From Manis javanica (Eukaryota > Chordata > Mammalia > Pholidota > Manidae): a stretch of 64,000 bases of DNA. This document shows, one piece after another, positions 34,166 to 47,039 of the stretch. The notes below the pieces were generated by a model that was not told the DNA's origin, did not search any database, and saw nothing but the letters and a program-made list of their open reading frames with translations. Every line of letters starts with the position of its first letter. The first letter of the stretch is position 1. The DNA is taken from positions 75,938,501 to 76,002,500 of the forward strand of contig NC_133159.1 of the NCBI RefSeq assembly GCF_040802235.1, read 5' to 3'. A program made the translations under genes and the position numbers.

Positions 34166-34919
34166 ATGTATATATGTCTGTATGTACAGGCCTTCCAGGA
34201 GGTGAGAACAGAAAACAGTGGAGAGAAAAAAAAACTTCTGAAAGACTGACCTCTTATTAAAAGGCCCAAGTACTGAAAAAACAATGAAAGAGACACTTAA
34301 AATCCTGACAAAATTTATGTAACCCCAGGAAATAAAGCAATCTTCAAAATGTCTGAATAGAAACTTAGAAAGGGAAAAGAATCACATTGTTCTCAGGCTT
34401 CTCATCTGTGCATTGGGATGCTAGAAGATTATTTAAGTTATGAGGGAAAGTTAATTGAATTCTATCTTGAGTCAAACGTCATTTTAAGAGCGAGGGCACA
34501 GTAAAGAAATTATCTGATGAAAACTTGACAAGGAGAAACTAGCAAGTTGCAGTCATAGCTAAGCATTTGAACACAGCTCTTACTAGGTGAAGAGTTCAAA
34601 GGTGAGGACATGGGTGTTGAATCATACAATTCAAAAACTTTAATAACAGTGTTTGTTTTGATACACCATAAGATGAGCATGAAGCAGAACACAGATCATA
34701 CAGGCTCCATCCTATTATCACAGTGCTATAAACTAGAAATTAACAGTGGATAGCAGGCGATAAAAATCTAAATATGAAACACTTTGTAATGCTTGCATTA
34801 GAAATAAAAATTTACAAAATTTTAAGGAAATTCATATTTAAGCTGTATCAAATTATTCAGGATTCTGAAACACTTCTCAGTTTGGTCTCTGAGGCTTAGC
34901 ATAACCATTATTCCACAAT

Positions 34920-35700
34920 ATTGTATATCAAAGATGGCCATAAACCAATCTCATTTAGGAACAAATGTAATCATTGAAAAAGACACTAGCAATTAAGTTT
35001 AAAAAATGCATCATGGCAAGTAGGGTTTATCCAAAGAATACAACAGAGTCTATTAATGCAGTGCATTAAGGTACATATTACTGTACCTTAAAAGGCAGAT
35101 TGAAAATAAAAGAAAAGTGATAATCTCCACACATGCTGGGAAAACATTTCCTAAAATTTAACATGCCAGATTTAAATCTTGACAGGTAAGGACTAGAAAG
35201 AAACCTTTTTAATTTGGCTGAGGACATCTACCAGAGACCTTCAGCAAACATCTACATTCAGTGCTGGATCAAGCCTGCTGGCTATAGAGAAATTACTTAA
35301 AAACAAATACTAGGAGAGACAACACAATGATCATTTCAGGAATTGTGGTTGTCAAGAATCTATTGAAAAACTTAGAAATAGTAAAATAGTTCTGTTTAAT
35401 AGTTAATAAAAAATCTTTAGTTTTCTGTAGACTAGTATCAGCCATTTGGAAATGTAAATAAAAATTGTATGTGCAGTAAAAATCTGGACTATACACTCTC
35501 TAGGAATAAACTTAATGGGAAAAGTGCAAGATCCATGTGAGGAAAACTACACTTTAACGAAGGGAACAAAATGCCTGAATACATAAACATTCTACCTTCC
35601 TGTTTGTAAACTCAGTATTGTCCAGATGTCTATCTTCAAGTGAATTCACAAATTGATCACGATTTCAGTGTGATTTTCTTCCTTAGAACTAGTGTGGGCT
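34920..35700 (+). mobile_element. Old L1 ORF2 fragment
   Basis: The 'atggcaagtagggtttatcc' block corresponds to the DQVGFIP region, and 'aggaataaacttaatggg' then 'gaggaaaactacactttaa' to later ORF2. All frames are decayed. It probably continues beyond the Tigger1 copy at 38350. Confidence 0.6.
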
Positions 35701-35704
35701 GTGA

Positions 35705-36092
35705 GAGAAAGTTAAAAGTAACAGTGGCGTAAGATCGCAATGTTTTCAATATGAAAGTTCAGATGGGCACTGCAAGGCTGGTGGTTCCTTCACAAGTGTC
35801 AGAGACCAAGTCTTCCTCTATATGGTTCAGCCGACTTCAAAGCTTGTAATCTCCAGTCATCCTGTCTATATTCCAGTCAGTGGAGAGGAAGACAAAGTCA
35901 CACACCTTCACTTTAAGAACAGGTCCCAGAGATTGCACATACGTTTCTACTAAACCTATTGCTTAAAACAGCCATATGAACATACCTGCCAAGAAGACAG
36001 GGAACTGTATTTATTCTACATGGCCATGTTCCTAGCTAAAAAGCAGGAATTAGGTTATAGGAGAGGGGAAATGCTTATTAGGGTATTACTAG
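35705..36092. repeat. Unclassified ancient repeat-like DNA
   Basis: Blocks such as 'gtaatctccagtcatcctg' and 'cagtggagaggaagacaaag' look like an old dispersed repeat I cannot name. Confidence 0.3.
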
Positions 36093-38346
36093 CAGTATAG
36101 ACACCTCAGATTGCAGATTTGGTCCACATCGCAATAAAACAAATACCGCAATAAAGTCAATAATTTTTGGCTTCCCAATGCATATAAAAGTTATGTACAC
36201 ACTAAATTAGCAAGTTCATACCTTAATTAAAAAATACTTTATTGCTAAAAAAATAATAACCATCATCTGAACTCTCAGCAAATTATAATCTTTTTCCTGG
36301 TGGGTCTTGCCTTGGTTTGATGACTGCTGAATGTTCAGGGTGGTGGTTGCTGAAGGTTGGGGTGGTTGTGGCAACTTCTTAAAATAAAACAATGAAGTTT
36401 GCTATATTGATTGACTTAACCTTGATGAATGAGTTCTCTCTAGTACGTGATGCTGTTTGATAACACTTTATCCACAGAACTTCTTTCAAAATTGAAGTCC
36501 TCTCAAACCCTACTGGTTTATCAACTAAGTTTAATAATATTCTAAGTCCTTTGTTGTCATTTCAACAATCTTCACAGGATCTTCACCAGGAGTAGATTTC
36601 ATCTCAAGAAATCACTTTCTTTGCTGATGCATAAGAAGCAACTCATCTGAAAGTTTTATCCTGAGATTGCAACAATTCAATCATTCTACAGGCTTAACTT
36701 CTCATTCTAGTTCTTGTGCTATTTCTACCACACCTGAAGTCAGTGACTTCCTCCACTGAAGTCTTGAACCCTTCAGTCATTCATGAGGGTTGGAATCATC
36801 TTCCAGACTGCTGTTAATGTTGATATTTTGACTTCTTCCAATGGATCATCAGTGTTCTTAATGGCATCTGGAGTAGTAAATCTTTTCCAGAAAGTTTTCA
36901 ATTTACTTTGTCCAGATTAATCACAGGAATCACTATCTGTGGCAGCTATAGCCTTACAAAGTGCATTTCTTAAATAATAGGACTTGAAAGTTGAAAGACT
37001 TCTTAATCCAAGAGCCACAGAATGGATGTGTTAACCAGGCATGAAAACAACATGAGCTTGATTGTGGATCGCCACGAGAGCATTTGAGTGCCCAGATGTA
37101 TTATCAACGAGCAATAATATTTTGAAAGGAATCTTTTTTCCTGAGTAGTAGGTCTCAACAGTGAGATTAAAATATTCAGTAAACCATGAGCTGTCATCTA
37201 GGCTTTTTGTTGCTCTTACAGAGAGCAGGCAGAGAGACGTGGCATAATTCTGAGGGCCCTAGGGTTTTTTGGTATGGTAAATGAGAATTGGCTTCAACTC
37301 AAGAGTCACCAGCTGCATTAGCCTCTACGAAGAGAGTCAGCCTGTTCTTTGGAACTTTGAAGCCAGTCATTGACTTCTCCTCTCTAGCTATGAAAGTCTC
37401 AGATGGCATCTTTGCCCAATAGAAGGCTGTTTCGTCTACATTGAAAAATGTAGTCACTTCATTATCTTAGCCAGATCTTCTGGATAACTTGCTGCAGTTT
37501 CTACATCAGCATTTGCTGCTTCACCCGGTACTTTTATGTTACAAAGATGGCTTCTTTAAACCTCATGACCAACTTCAGTGAGCCTCACACTTTTCTTCTG
37601 CAGCTTCCTCACCTCTCTCGCCCTCCTAGAATTGAAGAAAGGCCTTGCTCTGGATTAGGTTTTGGCGTAAGGAAATGTGACTGGTTTGATCTCTCCAGAC
37701 CATTTTCTGCATATCAGCAGTAAGGCTGTGTTGCTTTTTACTCATTTGTGTGTTTCACTGTATTAGCACTTTGAATTTCCTGCAAGAACTTTTCCTTTGC
37801 ATTCACAACTTGGCTACCTGTTTGGCACAGGAGGCCTGGTGTTAGCCTATCAGTTTTTGACATGCCTTCTCCACTGGCTTAATCATTCTTGGCTTTTGAT
37901 TTTAAAGTGAGAGATATATGACTCTTCCTTTGACTTAGACACTAAAGGCCATTGTAGTGTTTTAAATTGGCTTAATCGTAACAGTATCGTGTCCCAGGGA
38001 ATAGGGAAGAGTTAGTTGGTAGAGCAGTTGAAACACACAACATTTATTGATTAGGTTCGCTGTCTTGTGTGGATGCAGTTCATGGTGCCCCAAAACAATT
38101 ACAGTAGTAACATCATAGATCACCAATCATAGATCACCATAAAAAAGTAATAATAAAGTTTGAAATATTGTGAGAATTGCCAAAATGTGACACAGAGACA
38201 TAAAGTGAGCAAGTGCTGTTGAAAAAATAGTGCAGATAGACTTGCTTAATGCAGTGTTGCCATTTACAAATCTTCAGTATGTAAAAAATGCAATATATGT
38301 GAAGCACAATACAGCACAGCACAATCAAACAAGCTATGCCTATACA
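36093..38346 (-). mobile_element. Tigger1 DNA transposon, near full length
   Basis: About 2.25 kb, close to the 2.4 kb of Tigger1. Terminal inverted-repeat remnants: cagtatagacacctcag at 36093 and agctatgcctatac near 38332-38345, next to a TA. Inside, the - strand carries transposase remnants of the pogo/DDE type: the 'LLLVDN..GH' region near 37080-37130, the 'VDETAF' region near 37430, and the basic N-terminal region near 37800-37900. Stops and shifts interrupt all of it. Confidence 0.85.
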
Positions 38347-38349
38347 GGC

Positions 38350-39660
38350 CATGCAAGCGATTCAGAAATTCATGTGCAAAGTAAATAACCAAACGCAAAC
38401 TTAAAAAAGAAAACTGAGAATCTGGCTTATGTTTCTTGGTAAATATGTAGAGCAAAACTATGACTATTTATCAAGGATAAGTAGGTAAACAACAATGAAA
38501 CAAAGAAACAGACTCTTGTAATGTAGATAGATACACAGTATATAAAAAGATACCATTTTGAATCATGGGTAAAATATCAAATAGCCCATGAATGATCGGA
38601 ACACAGTAGAGTAGTCACACTGGGGGAAGACATGCTGTGTCATACTATGCACAAAAATAAAGTGGTTTAAAGGTATAAAGGTAAAAATAACCTATACAAG
38701 TACTAAACAAAATGTAAGAAAATCATAATTTGGGGGTGGAGGTCTTTCTAAGCAAGACAAACTACAGGAGACAAAAATATTGGCAAATTTGGTAAAGAGT
38801 AAGTATTGCAAGTGAAAGACCCCCTAAGCAAAGTTGAAAGAAGGGTAACATGGGGAGAAAATAACTGCAATGTGTGGGAGACCAAAAATTAAGTCAAAAA
38901 AGAGCTAAATATTCAAAGATTTATAATAACCACTTTTGTTGGGGAAACCAGGCCCTCTCCCAGATGGTTGATGGCTGAAGAAACTGTTTCATCTTATTTG
39001 GAGGGCAATTTGGAAGTAACTTGCCAAATTTAAAATGCATATGCTGTTTGACCCAGCCATCCCACCTATAAATAGCTTTTCATTTACCTGAGAGCACAAA
39101 CGCCTAAAATGCACATAAATACAAAGGTAAGTTACTTCATCTATTCTAAAGTGTACTGAGGATAATGCTTTTTTACTATTACCAAAAGTTGTCAAAAAAA
39201 AAGGCTTTTATGCAAAAATACCACCTGGCTGACAGCAATGTAAGGTTTCCTCAATTGTAAGATGCATACCAGCCCCAGACGGCAGAGAATGTGGGGAAAA
39301 AGGAGTATCTAAGCATTGCTGGAGCATGCCTGAAAGAATGGTCTTTGCAGCATTAATTCAAATTGGAAACAATGTAAATAGTCAGCAATAAGGGGGATAA
39401 TTTAAGTCATGGTAAAGTTGAATTCTCTTATAGCTATTAGAAAGAATGAGTGATCTATGTTTTGACATGGAAAAATTTAAGATACATTGTTAAGAGCATA
39501 AAAGTACAATATTATGTATAGAGTTTCACTTAGAAAATCTATATGTATATATGTAAATATGTAAATTCTGAACTATATATACAAATGCATATTTAAAAAA
39601 ATAAAAGTAATATATTCACATAGAAAAAAGTCTGAAAGGATACATAAATAGTGTTTTACA
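38350..39660 (+). mobile_element. Old L1 fragment
   Basis: L1 end-of-ORF2 blocks: 'ggcaatttggaagtaacttgcc', 'tgctgtttgacccagccat', 'gcagcattaattcaaattg'. It ends in AT-rich 3' sequence near 39600. Confidence 0.65.
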
Positions 39661-41730
39661 TGTGAGAGGGGAAATTACATTGGGAAATAGGTAACTTAAA
39701 AAATTCTACCTTTTTTGTATTTTAATAAGGAAGTAATCATGTATATCATATTATAATGTAAATGCTTAAGAATCTAAACAATTCTTAGAGAAATACAAAA
39801 AATAAAAAAAACCCTAGAATACAATCACCCAGATAATAGCACTATTAACAGTTTTTGTATATTTCCTTTCCATCTATTTTTCTTTGCAGCTCAGTAGATG
39901 TTAATAACTGTTCCTGTGGTAGGAAAAACAAGAAGAGCAGATCTGGGTGAGGAAGATGATAAATCAACTTGGGTGCATGTTAAGTTAGTTTTGCCCATGG
40001 GGCACTGAAATGGTGATATCAAGTAAGCAACTGGCATGGAGCTTAGAGGAGCTCATGATCAACAGAATGCTTTCTCTTTCAACTGGTGAATTTTAATATG
40101 TGTCTGACACAAAAATGTAACTTCTGTGGCATCATAGTGTAACACAGCTTTATTAGCCTTGGGATTCAAGATCTTCCTGCCCTGCTGTTCCCCACCCCCT
40201 ACCCAGATGTACTATTTTCCAGTTCAGTCCATCATGGGAAAAACATTTAAATTTAAAAAAGCCGTTTTCTCATCTTTAAAATGAAGATAATACTACCTTC
40301 CTTGCACGACTGTGGCAAAGATTAAATGAATGTAAGTAAACACCTCTCACTGTGTTCACCATATAAGTTTTAGTTTTCCTACTATTACCTAAATAAAAGG
40401 GCTTATTTATTCTCAATTAGAAATAAAAGCTAAAAGGATGTATTGGCTTGGTAAATCCTTTTGTAAAATTACTGCAGGAATTGAGGTTTTTTTTCACATT
40501 CCTTTTAACCTAGTCTTGAACTTTCATAATGTGTTTTGAAGGTCACAATACATCTGTTTCCTACATAAGGTTTGTATGAGCCTGGTCAAAATTAACAAAA
40601 TAACAACCTGATAATTTGATAAGAGGAAAATAATCATGAATGTCTCATATAACAACTAATCATACTTATTCACCGTAACTTTTCCCTTTGGCATCAAGGG
40701 TCCTCATCTGACAAGGATATTAATAAGTTGCTAATATTAGAGTTCCATATTCAGCCACTGCAAAGAGTTAAATAACAACTGGGATTTGAATTGCTTGTCA
40801 GTGCTGAGGTCACTATCACTGTTAAATGACAGATGTTTTTCTGAAAATCCCTTGCATCTCTTCTTGTGATACAAAGTCTAGTGACTGCAACAACAGGGTG
40901 GTGTTCTTTAATAACTGTTAAATTTATTCTTTGGAGATTTTAGAAAGATGTCCTATTGCTCCTGGAGGACTCCCTTGACACCCAACTCTGCATTTTCTTT
41001 TGCATAATGCCTACAATTTAGAGCCACTAGGCTCCCAGTTTGTACAGCTCCTATATTCTTGTTTCAGTATAACCAAAATACTCATAAATCTCCCGTTCTT
41101 CCAGTAGCTTTCTGCAGCAGCTGGGGTATGGCATTGATGTCCCTGATCTATAATTCCAGAGAGCCCTAGGGTGAACAGATAGGCCAATCCAAAGCTACTA
41201 CGTCAGATAAAGTGATGTTGTTTGCACAACTCAGTGTCCTCAAGAGGTAGTCATGTAATGCTCCCAATTTGTATTCTGTATAAAACTCCTTTTACAAGTT
41301 ATAAACTTCCTATAGGGAGCAAGCATATCCAGCTAAAGGATGTGAACATATGACTGTAATGTAATTTTAAACTCAAAAGGAATGGGCTAAGCCTTTTCCA
41401 TCTTAGCTGAAAGCTATAGAAGAACTGACAGTTTCTTTTTAGGTATGACATTCTTGAATTTGGAATGCTAATCAAGTGGTGTTTTCATGGGACCCTGAGT
41501 TTGAAATGTGGTGCTAGGAATATGACTGATACAAGTATTTGAATTGCATGTATCATGAGACTTAAGTGCTTTATTCATAGTCATCACAAAATTTTAATTG
41601 ATTGTCATTGTGCTTTATTTACAGTTGAGGCAGCTTTTAAATGGTTCCTATTACCACATTAATTGTGTTAGAGTAACTGACTAAATGATGTACTTGTGTT
41701 TTTATTTGCATGGTGCTTTCTGAATCCTCT
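39661..41730. other. Intergenic, nothing recognised
   Basis: 2 kb without a supported gene or repeat; the reading frames are short. Confidence 0.45.
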
Positions 41731-41734
41731 GTCA

Positions 41735-41968
41735 TTTTAGATCAGGAATTCTCAGTCTTGACACTGACATTTTGGACTGGATAATTCTTTGTTGTGGGAG
41801 GCTGTCCTGGTATTTTAAGATGTTTAACAACACCCTGGCCTTTACTTAATAGATTCCAGTAGCATATTGCCAGTCTTGACAATCAAAAATATTTCCAGAC
41901 ATTGGCAAATACCCCCTGGGGGATGAAAGTCTCTCCCACCTCAGAACCACTGGTCTAAATACATTAAA
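41735..41968 (-). mobile_element. MER20 hAT element
   Basis: Diagnostic blocks: 'ggataattctttgttgtggg', 'ggctgtcctggtattttaag', 'atttccagacattggcaaat', 'cagaaccactgg'. Nearly complete. Confidence 0.85.
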
Positions 41969-42724
41969 AGCAGTTAGGTGTGGAATTTGAGCTCTAAGTG
42001 TTCTGCTTGAAGATGTTAGGATAAAAAAAAAAAGCCACCTTAGATTCAGCTGTCCAAGAAAGCATTCCTTGGCTATCTTGACCTTTCTTCCCTCTCACCA
42101 GTAAATGGTGTTGCAGGTGTTTCTCCACTCTACACAGTAGGCCTCTGTTTCCCAGAAAGGTCTGTCTTACTCCTTCTGTCTCCAGCTAGCACAGTGCATA
42201 GCACATGGTAGATGCTCAGATTACAATTCAGGAATCTCCTGTTCACTTAGGTTTATCTGACAACACTGGTTTCCAAACAAATAAAAATTTTGTAGGGCCT
42301 AGAAACCACCTCTAGAGACACATAAGGAATGTGGCCTGTACACTTCTGGAGTTGCCTTTCTGCTTCAGAGATTCTAGGTAGTTTCTTCTGGCTTTTCCCA
42401 TGCTCCAAAGTACCAGGGAAGGGAATCTGGAGTCACTCGGAGGCGGTTATCACTAGGAAGTAATGAGGCAGTCTCTGTTCCTCAGCTGGCCCCTTCCTCA
42501 CCTGAAGAGACAACGTTCCAAAAAAGTACAATATTTTGAGTGACAGAAAGAAGTATTTAATAGCTTTCTTTTTCCTCTAGTAACATATGCATCCCTAAGT
42601 TTCATTAGGGTCAGTCAGCTATCTTGAGTGCTGTGTGTTCATGAGTATTTGCTCACACTGCATATGTCATTGCCAGACATGGAGGTCTCCCTCTGCATGA
42701 CATCTCTAAAAATCTTCATTGAAC

Positions 42725-43130
42725 CTACATTTGGTGCCACCCAGCAATACCCTATGTGATCCTAAAAAACATCTCCTGGCCTCATCTCCACCTCACTCAT
42801 GCCACAGGTACACTGGCCTTTCTGCTCTTCATATGTCATGCTTGCATCTGTCTCATGGCCAGTGCATTTATTTCCTCCCTCTAGAAGGCTCTTATCCCAA
42901 ACCATTGCATGACTGCATCTCATTCAGCTAGGTTAAACTGCAACTTTCTCAGAGAGGACTTCCCACATAGTCATTCCCTAGCCCATTACCCTTTTACCTC
43001 TGACCCCTATGTAAAATCACTTGTCTCCTTCACTAGAATGTAAGCCCCATGAGAACAGGAATTTTTTCTCTTAGCACTGCATCCTTGGCACCTAGAATGG
43101 TGCTGGGCACTCAGTAAATAGATGCTGGCA
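42725..43130 (+). mobile_element. LINE-2 3' region
   Basis: 'cactcatgccacaggtac', then 'ctcagagaggacttccca', then 'tagaatgtaagccccatgag', ending 'ggtgctgggcactcagtaaa': the standard L2 3'UTR order. Confidence 0.85.
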
Positions 43131-43249
43131 TAGCTAATTGACCAGCCAGGGCTGCCACAGATGCACAGGAGTCTTCACTGTGCAGAGATATAGGGCAAAA
43201 TGGGAAAGAATACTTCATCTGTATTTGTATTATGTGCTACAGCTTCTTC

Positions 43250-43445
43250 AGCTTGAACACCATTGCCGTTTTGGGCGGGCTAACGTGGGTGGGGGAGGCT
43301 GTCCTGTGAATTGTAGGATGTTAGCAGTATTCCCAGACTCTAGATGCTGTAACACCTCTCCCCAGTTGTAGACAACCAGAGTGTCTCTAGACATTGCCAC
43401 ATGTCTGCTAAGAGGCAAAATTGCCCCTGCTTGAAAACCACTTGA
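43250..43445 (-). mobile_element. MER20 hAT element (second copy)
   Basis: 'ggctgtcctgtgaattgtag' and 'gtctctagacattgccacat', ending 'gaaaaccacttga'. Same orientation as the copy 1.3 kb upstream. Confidence 0.8.
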
Positions 43446-43499
43446 TGAGACAGATCCCAAGCAGGGCAACTTGTGTACCACGTCTTACAGAGTTTCTGG

Positions 43500-44270
43500 A
43501 AGTATAGTTTTTTTTAATAGTAAACAATTTTTATAATAATGTTGCATAATCTATCCAAAATGCAGTGGCCTCCAGCTGTATATACTTGTTGTTTCTAATT
43601 TTTTGTCTTAGGTGTGTGCAGTTTGGCTGCTGTGGGGCAGATTGTGGTCAGGTTTGGCTAGGTCTCACTTCAAGCGCAGATTTAATCATGTCCTGCCAAA
43701 TCTTTTTCCTCCTTGGGTCAGTGGCTACTTGAGTCATGTTCATGATGAACAACAGATGGGCAAAAAGGCAAACTCAATCATGCTAGCATATTTCACGCTA
43801 TATTCTCAAATATATCACTAAGGAGATAACAGATGATTAAAGTCAGAGCAGAGAAATATGCCACCTACAGTGGAAAGAAGAGGAGACTGAGTATTTGCTG
43901 AATGGTAATCCGAATGATTACACACATTTTTCAGATTTCACTCATGGCAGTCTGTTTAGTCATAGGACCAATAGAGCTCGAACAGGAGACAGATCTAAGT
44001 GATAATCAGTGAAATCTTCCTTGACAAAGTTAATAGGGGCTTCTAGTTTTTTCCCTAGGATTAGTTTGTTTCAGCATTAGTTTGCTTAGTTTAATTTGAA
44101 TCCCTCTTAGACTTTGAAGGTAGAACCCCTCTTACACAAAGTTTTGATAAAATGTTTGACTTTGATGCATTGAAGAATCTTTGATCAGAGCTATTATTAA
44201 CTTACCTTTTTATGTTTTCTTATCTATACCACAAACTGCTTGAGGACATTGAATCAGTTCTAGTTGTTTT
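43500..44270. other. Intergenic, nothing recognised
   Basis: The frame at 43612-43821 shows no family features. Confidence 0.4.
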
Positions 44271-44274
44271 GCCA

Positions 44275-44530
44275 ATGGGTTTCAGCCCAGAGCAAGTTCG
44301 CTATGGATTCAGTGAGACTGAGGAATGACAATGGAACGTTCTAGGGGTGAAAGGGTTTTATTACCCGGCTTGGTCTCCCGCGACAGGTGGAGCACTAGAA
44401 TGACCTCTGCATCCAACAGCCTGCAACTCTAACCCTCCCTTCGTCTCTGCCTCTGGGTCTTTATATAGTGACTCAGCCAATAGTGGCTTATTGCCTACAG
44501 GTGTGGAAGCAGTAGCCTAGCAGCAGGCCA
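44275..44530 (-). mobile_element. Probable solo LTR
   Basis: On the - strand: CCAAT-like sequence, a TATA box (cactatataaagaccc, near 44460), a GC-richer R region, then AATAAA (gggtaataaaaccc, near 44360) about 100 bases further, ending '..gaaaccca'. This order is an LTR promoter plus polyadenylation unit. No internal retroviral genes adjoin. Exact ends and TSD are uncertain. Confidence 0.6.
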
Positions 44531-44974
44531 ATTACATCGTCAAGTAGTATTGGTTCAGCTGCTCATTGTTATCCGAGTCATCTTCATTTTGATTCTTTTG
44601 GCCTTCTGCTCATCATCTCAAGACACTGTTGCAGCTCCAAGTAATGAATGTACATTTAAGGTAGGAAGAAGGTATGGTGGAGAAGGCAGTCCCCACACAT
44701 ACCATCTCTGTTACTGGGAATGCAAATATTTTTGTGGAAACTCTCCAGCGGACTTCCTTTCATGTTTTCCTTTTCATGTTTCTTTGGCTAGAGCTGGATC
44801 TCTTGGCCATCCCTACCTCTTAATAGTGGGAGACGACAAGGAAGAAGTATGTTGGCAAAGACTGTTGAGTCAATTTTCCAGCAAGCTCTGGGGAATGGAT
44901 TTGAAATGCTCTGATTCAAAGCAAAACAATAGTGACAAATAACAATAACAAATAACAAAACTTTTATCAAAAGT

Positions 44975-45190
44975 TGACATACCAGGGATTGTGTTAGTTG
45001 CCTTGCATGTATTATGTTATTTAATCCTCACCCTAACTCAGATAAAGAAACTGAGGCTAGGAGGAGTACCTCCTGAATAGTAATCCTGAGCCCATCTTAA
45101 CCTAGTTCGCTTGGCTGGTAAACAGCAGTGCTGTAATTCACACCTAGTGCTCTCTGATTCCACAAATTGTGCACTTAGCTGTTATGAGTA
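44975..45190 (-). repeat. MIR SINE, antisense
   Basis: 'tgttatttaatcctcaccct', 'gataaagaaactgaggctag', 'cagtgctgtaattcacacc'. Confidence 0.75.
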
Positions 45191-45524
45191 CAGTTTAAAT
45201 AGCAAATAATTTCTCAAATCAGGGAATCCAAAATATTGTTAGATTCTCAAACTTAATCAGTTACTTGAGCTTGGGAAGTGGGTAATGCCCCTGAAATCCA
45301 GTAACATTTTATAATTTTATTAATTTATTCAAATACTTTTGAACAGCAACATACACAATGTACTATGCTAGGTACTATGCGTGACAGGCATGAAAAGTGA
45401 ATGAATGAATGCCTGAGACATTGGTAGTGCACTTATAAAAGTTTCAGTCTGGAAGGGAAAGTATGATGTGTACAGAACAAAAATAAAGTTGGAAAGTGAT
45501 AAATAGGGGACTGTAAGATACATT

Positions 45525-45625
45525 AGGGTAGTGACCATGCCTATTTTTGTTTGCCCCAATGTGCCAGACCTAGTGTATTTCTACATACAAGAGGAACTCA
45601 ATAAATATTTGTTCATTTGAACAGA
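45525..45625 (+). mobile_element. LINE-2 3' terminus
   Basis: 'gtagtgaccatgcctattt' and 'actcaataaatatttgttca' form the L2 end. Confidence 0.65.
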
Positions 45626-45689
45626 AGAACAGATAAAATGTCTGGACTTCAGACAGATTTATTCCAGTTGAAGGAATTATGGAAGGATT

Positions 45690-46270
45690 TGTGGAAGAAG
45701 AGACATTTGATCCAGGACTTGAAAGATGAATGTGGATTGGACATAAAGAATTAGGGCTGAGGGAGGTGGTGAAGGAAAGAGCCCAAGGAAGAAGTCTCAG
45801 CAGGAGCAAGGCACAGAAGAAAGTTGTGGACTGTCTCAAACAGCATGTGCTTCCCTGTGGATGCAGGGTAAGGCACTTTAATATGGCGGTCAAATTGGTT
45901 GCTGGCAGAGAGCAGAGCATGGAGGACCTTGAATGCCAGAGTAAAGGGTTTCGATTTGATTTTATTCTGAGGCAAGGAGACAGCAGAGTGACAGAAGAGT
46001 TGTACTTCAGGAAGATAAATATGTCAGCAATTTTAAGATGTGCTGGAATGAAGAAAAGCTGGTATGAGGTGGAGGCTGCACTTAGGTTAGTGTAACATTC
46101 CAGATGGAAATAATGGGCCCAAAGAAGGCCTAACCCAGGGTAACAATGGGGAGAAAGCAGCAGGCTTGAAAGATGTTAGCAAAAGGTGGTACCTGCAATT
46201 CCTTTGATGCAGGGAGCCAGTGAGAGGGAAAAAATCAAAGCTGGCTTAAGATGTTTTGACTTGAGTGACG
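45690..46270 (+). repeat. Ancient interspersed repeat (same family as 7985-8760)
   Basis: 'aggaccttgaatgccagagt', 'gggtttcgatttgattttattc' and 'tcaggaagataaatatgtc' follow the order of a common mammalian repeat. The 121-codon frame at 45730-46095 is a by-product of it. Confidence 0.5.
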
Positions 46271-47039
46271 AGAATAGTAGTGGCTTTATAAGAAACCAAG
46301 TTCACTGAAGGAAACCCTTCCTGTTGGTTGTGAGGGAAAATGCTTTTTAGTTCTGTTATGTTGAGTGTGAAGGCCTTGTTGGATATCCAGGTATGAGTAA
46401 AGCTTGGGCAGTGAGGGCTGGAATTCTCCATCATTGTGGCCGTGATGTTTCATGTTGGAGTGTTGTTCCAGGAATAGCAGACGGCAGATGATGGGAGCCG
46501 GCCCTCCAGCATGCTGCCACCATGGGGCCTCAGGTAATAGTGGGGTTGAGATGAGAGAGGATATTTTTGGAACCCCTAAGTTTTGGAATGTGTATGTGTG
46601 TGAGAAAGGTACTGTCCTTCAGTGACGTGTGAATTCCACTTCCAGCCTAAGCAGTTTTTATAGTGGAAGGCAGGGGGCAGCAGAGTTCCACTTTTCAAAG
46701 GAGAATCAGGTAAAGAAACTTGGAAAGAAAGATGATTTTCTCCCCCTTACATCTCTTTTGTCAATGAAACCATACCCCCTTTTTGAAAGCTGTAGAACCT
46801 GGGTTGATTCTTACATTGCTGTCTTTGGGTACAGCATATGGATCGGAAGCTTTACTTTGGGGGAGCGTGTCTCCGAGCAGATTATGTCAACCTCTTTGAA
46901 AGAAAGGAGTTCAGGACTTACTGGTGAGTGTCTGATGATATTTCAACGGAAAGCTTGGGGTTAGACTTGCAACGGGGCATTTTTAGCATGAAGGTAACTC
47001 TAGCCTCAAGACTATGGCTTCTATTTAAAAAGAAAAAAA
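46271..47039. other. Intergenic, nothing recognised
   Basis: No gene supported. Confidence 0.4.

Noticed and set aside
45730..46095. 121-codon + strand frame
   Set aside because: Coincides with an ancient dispersed repeat also seen at 7985-8760.
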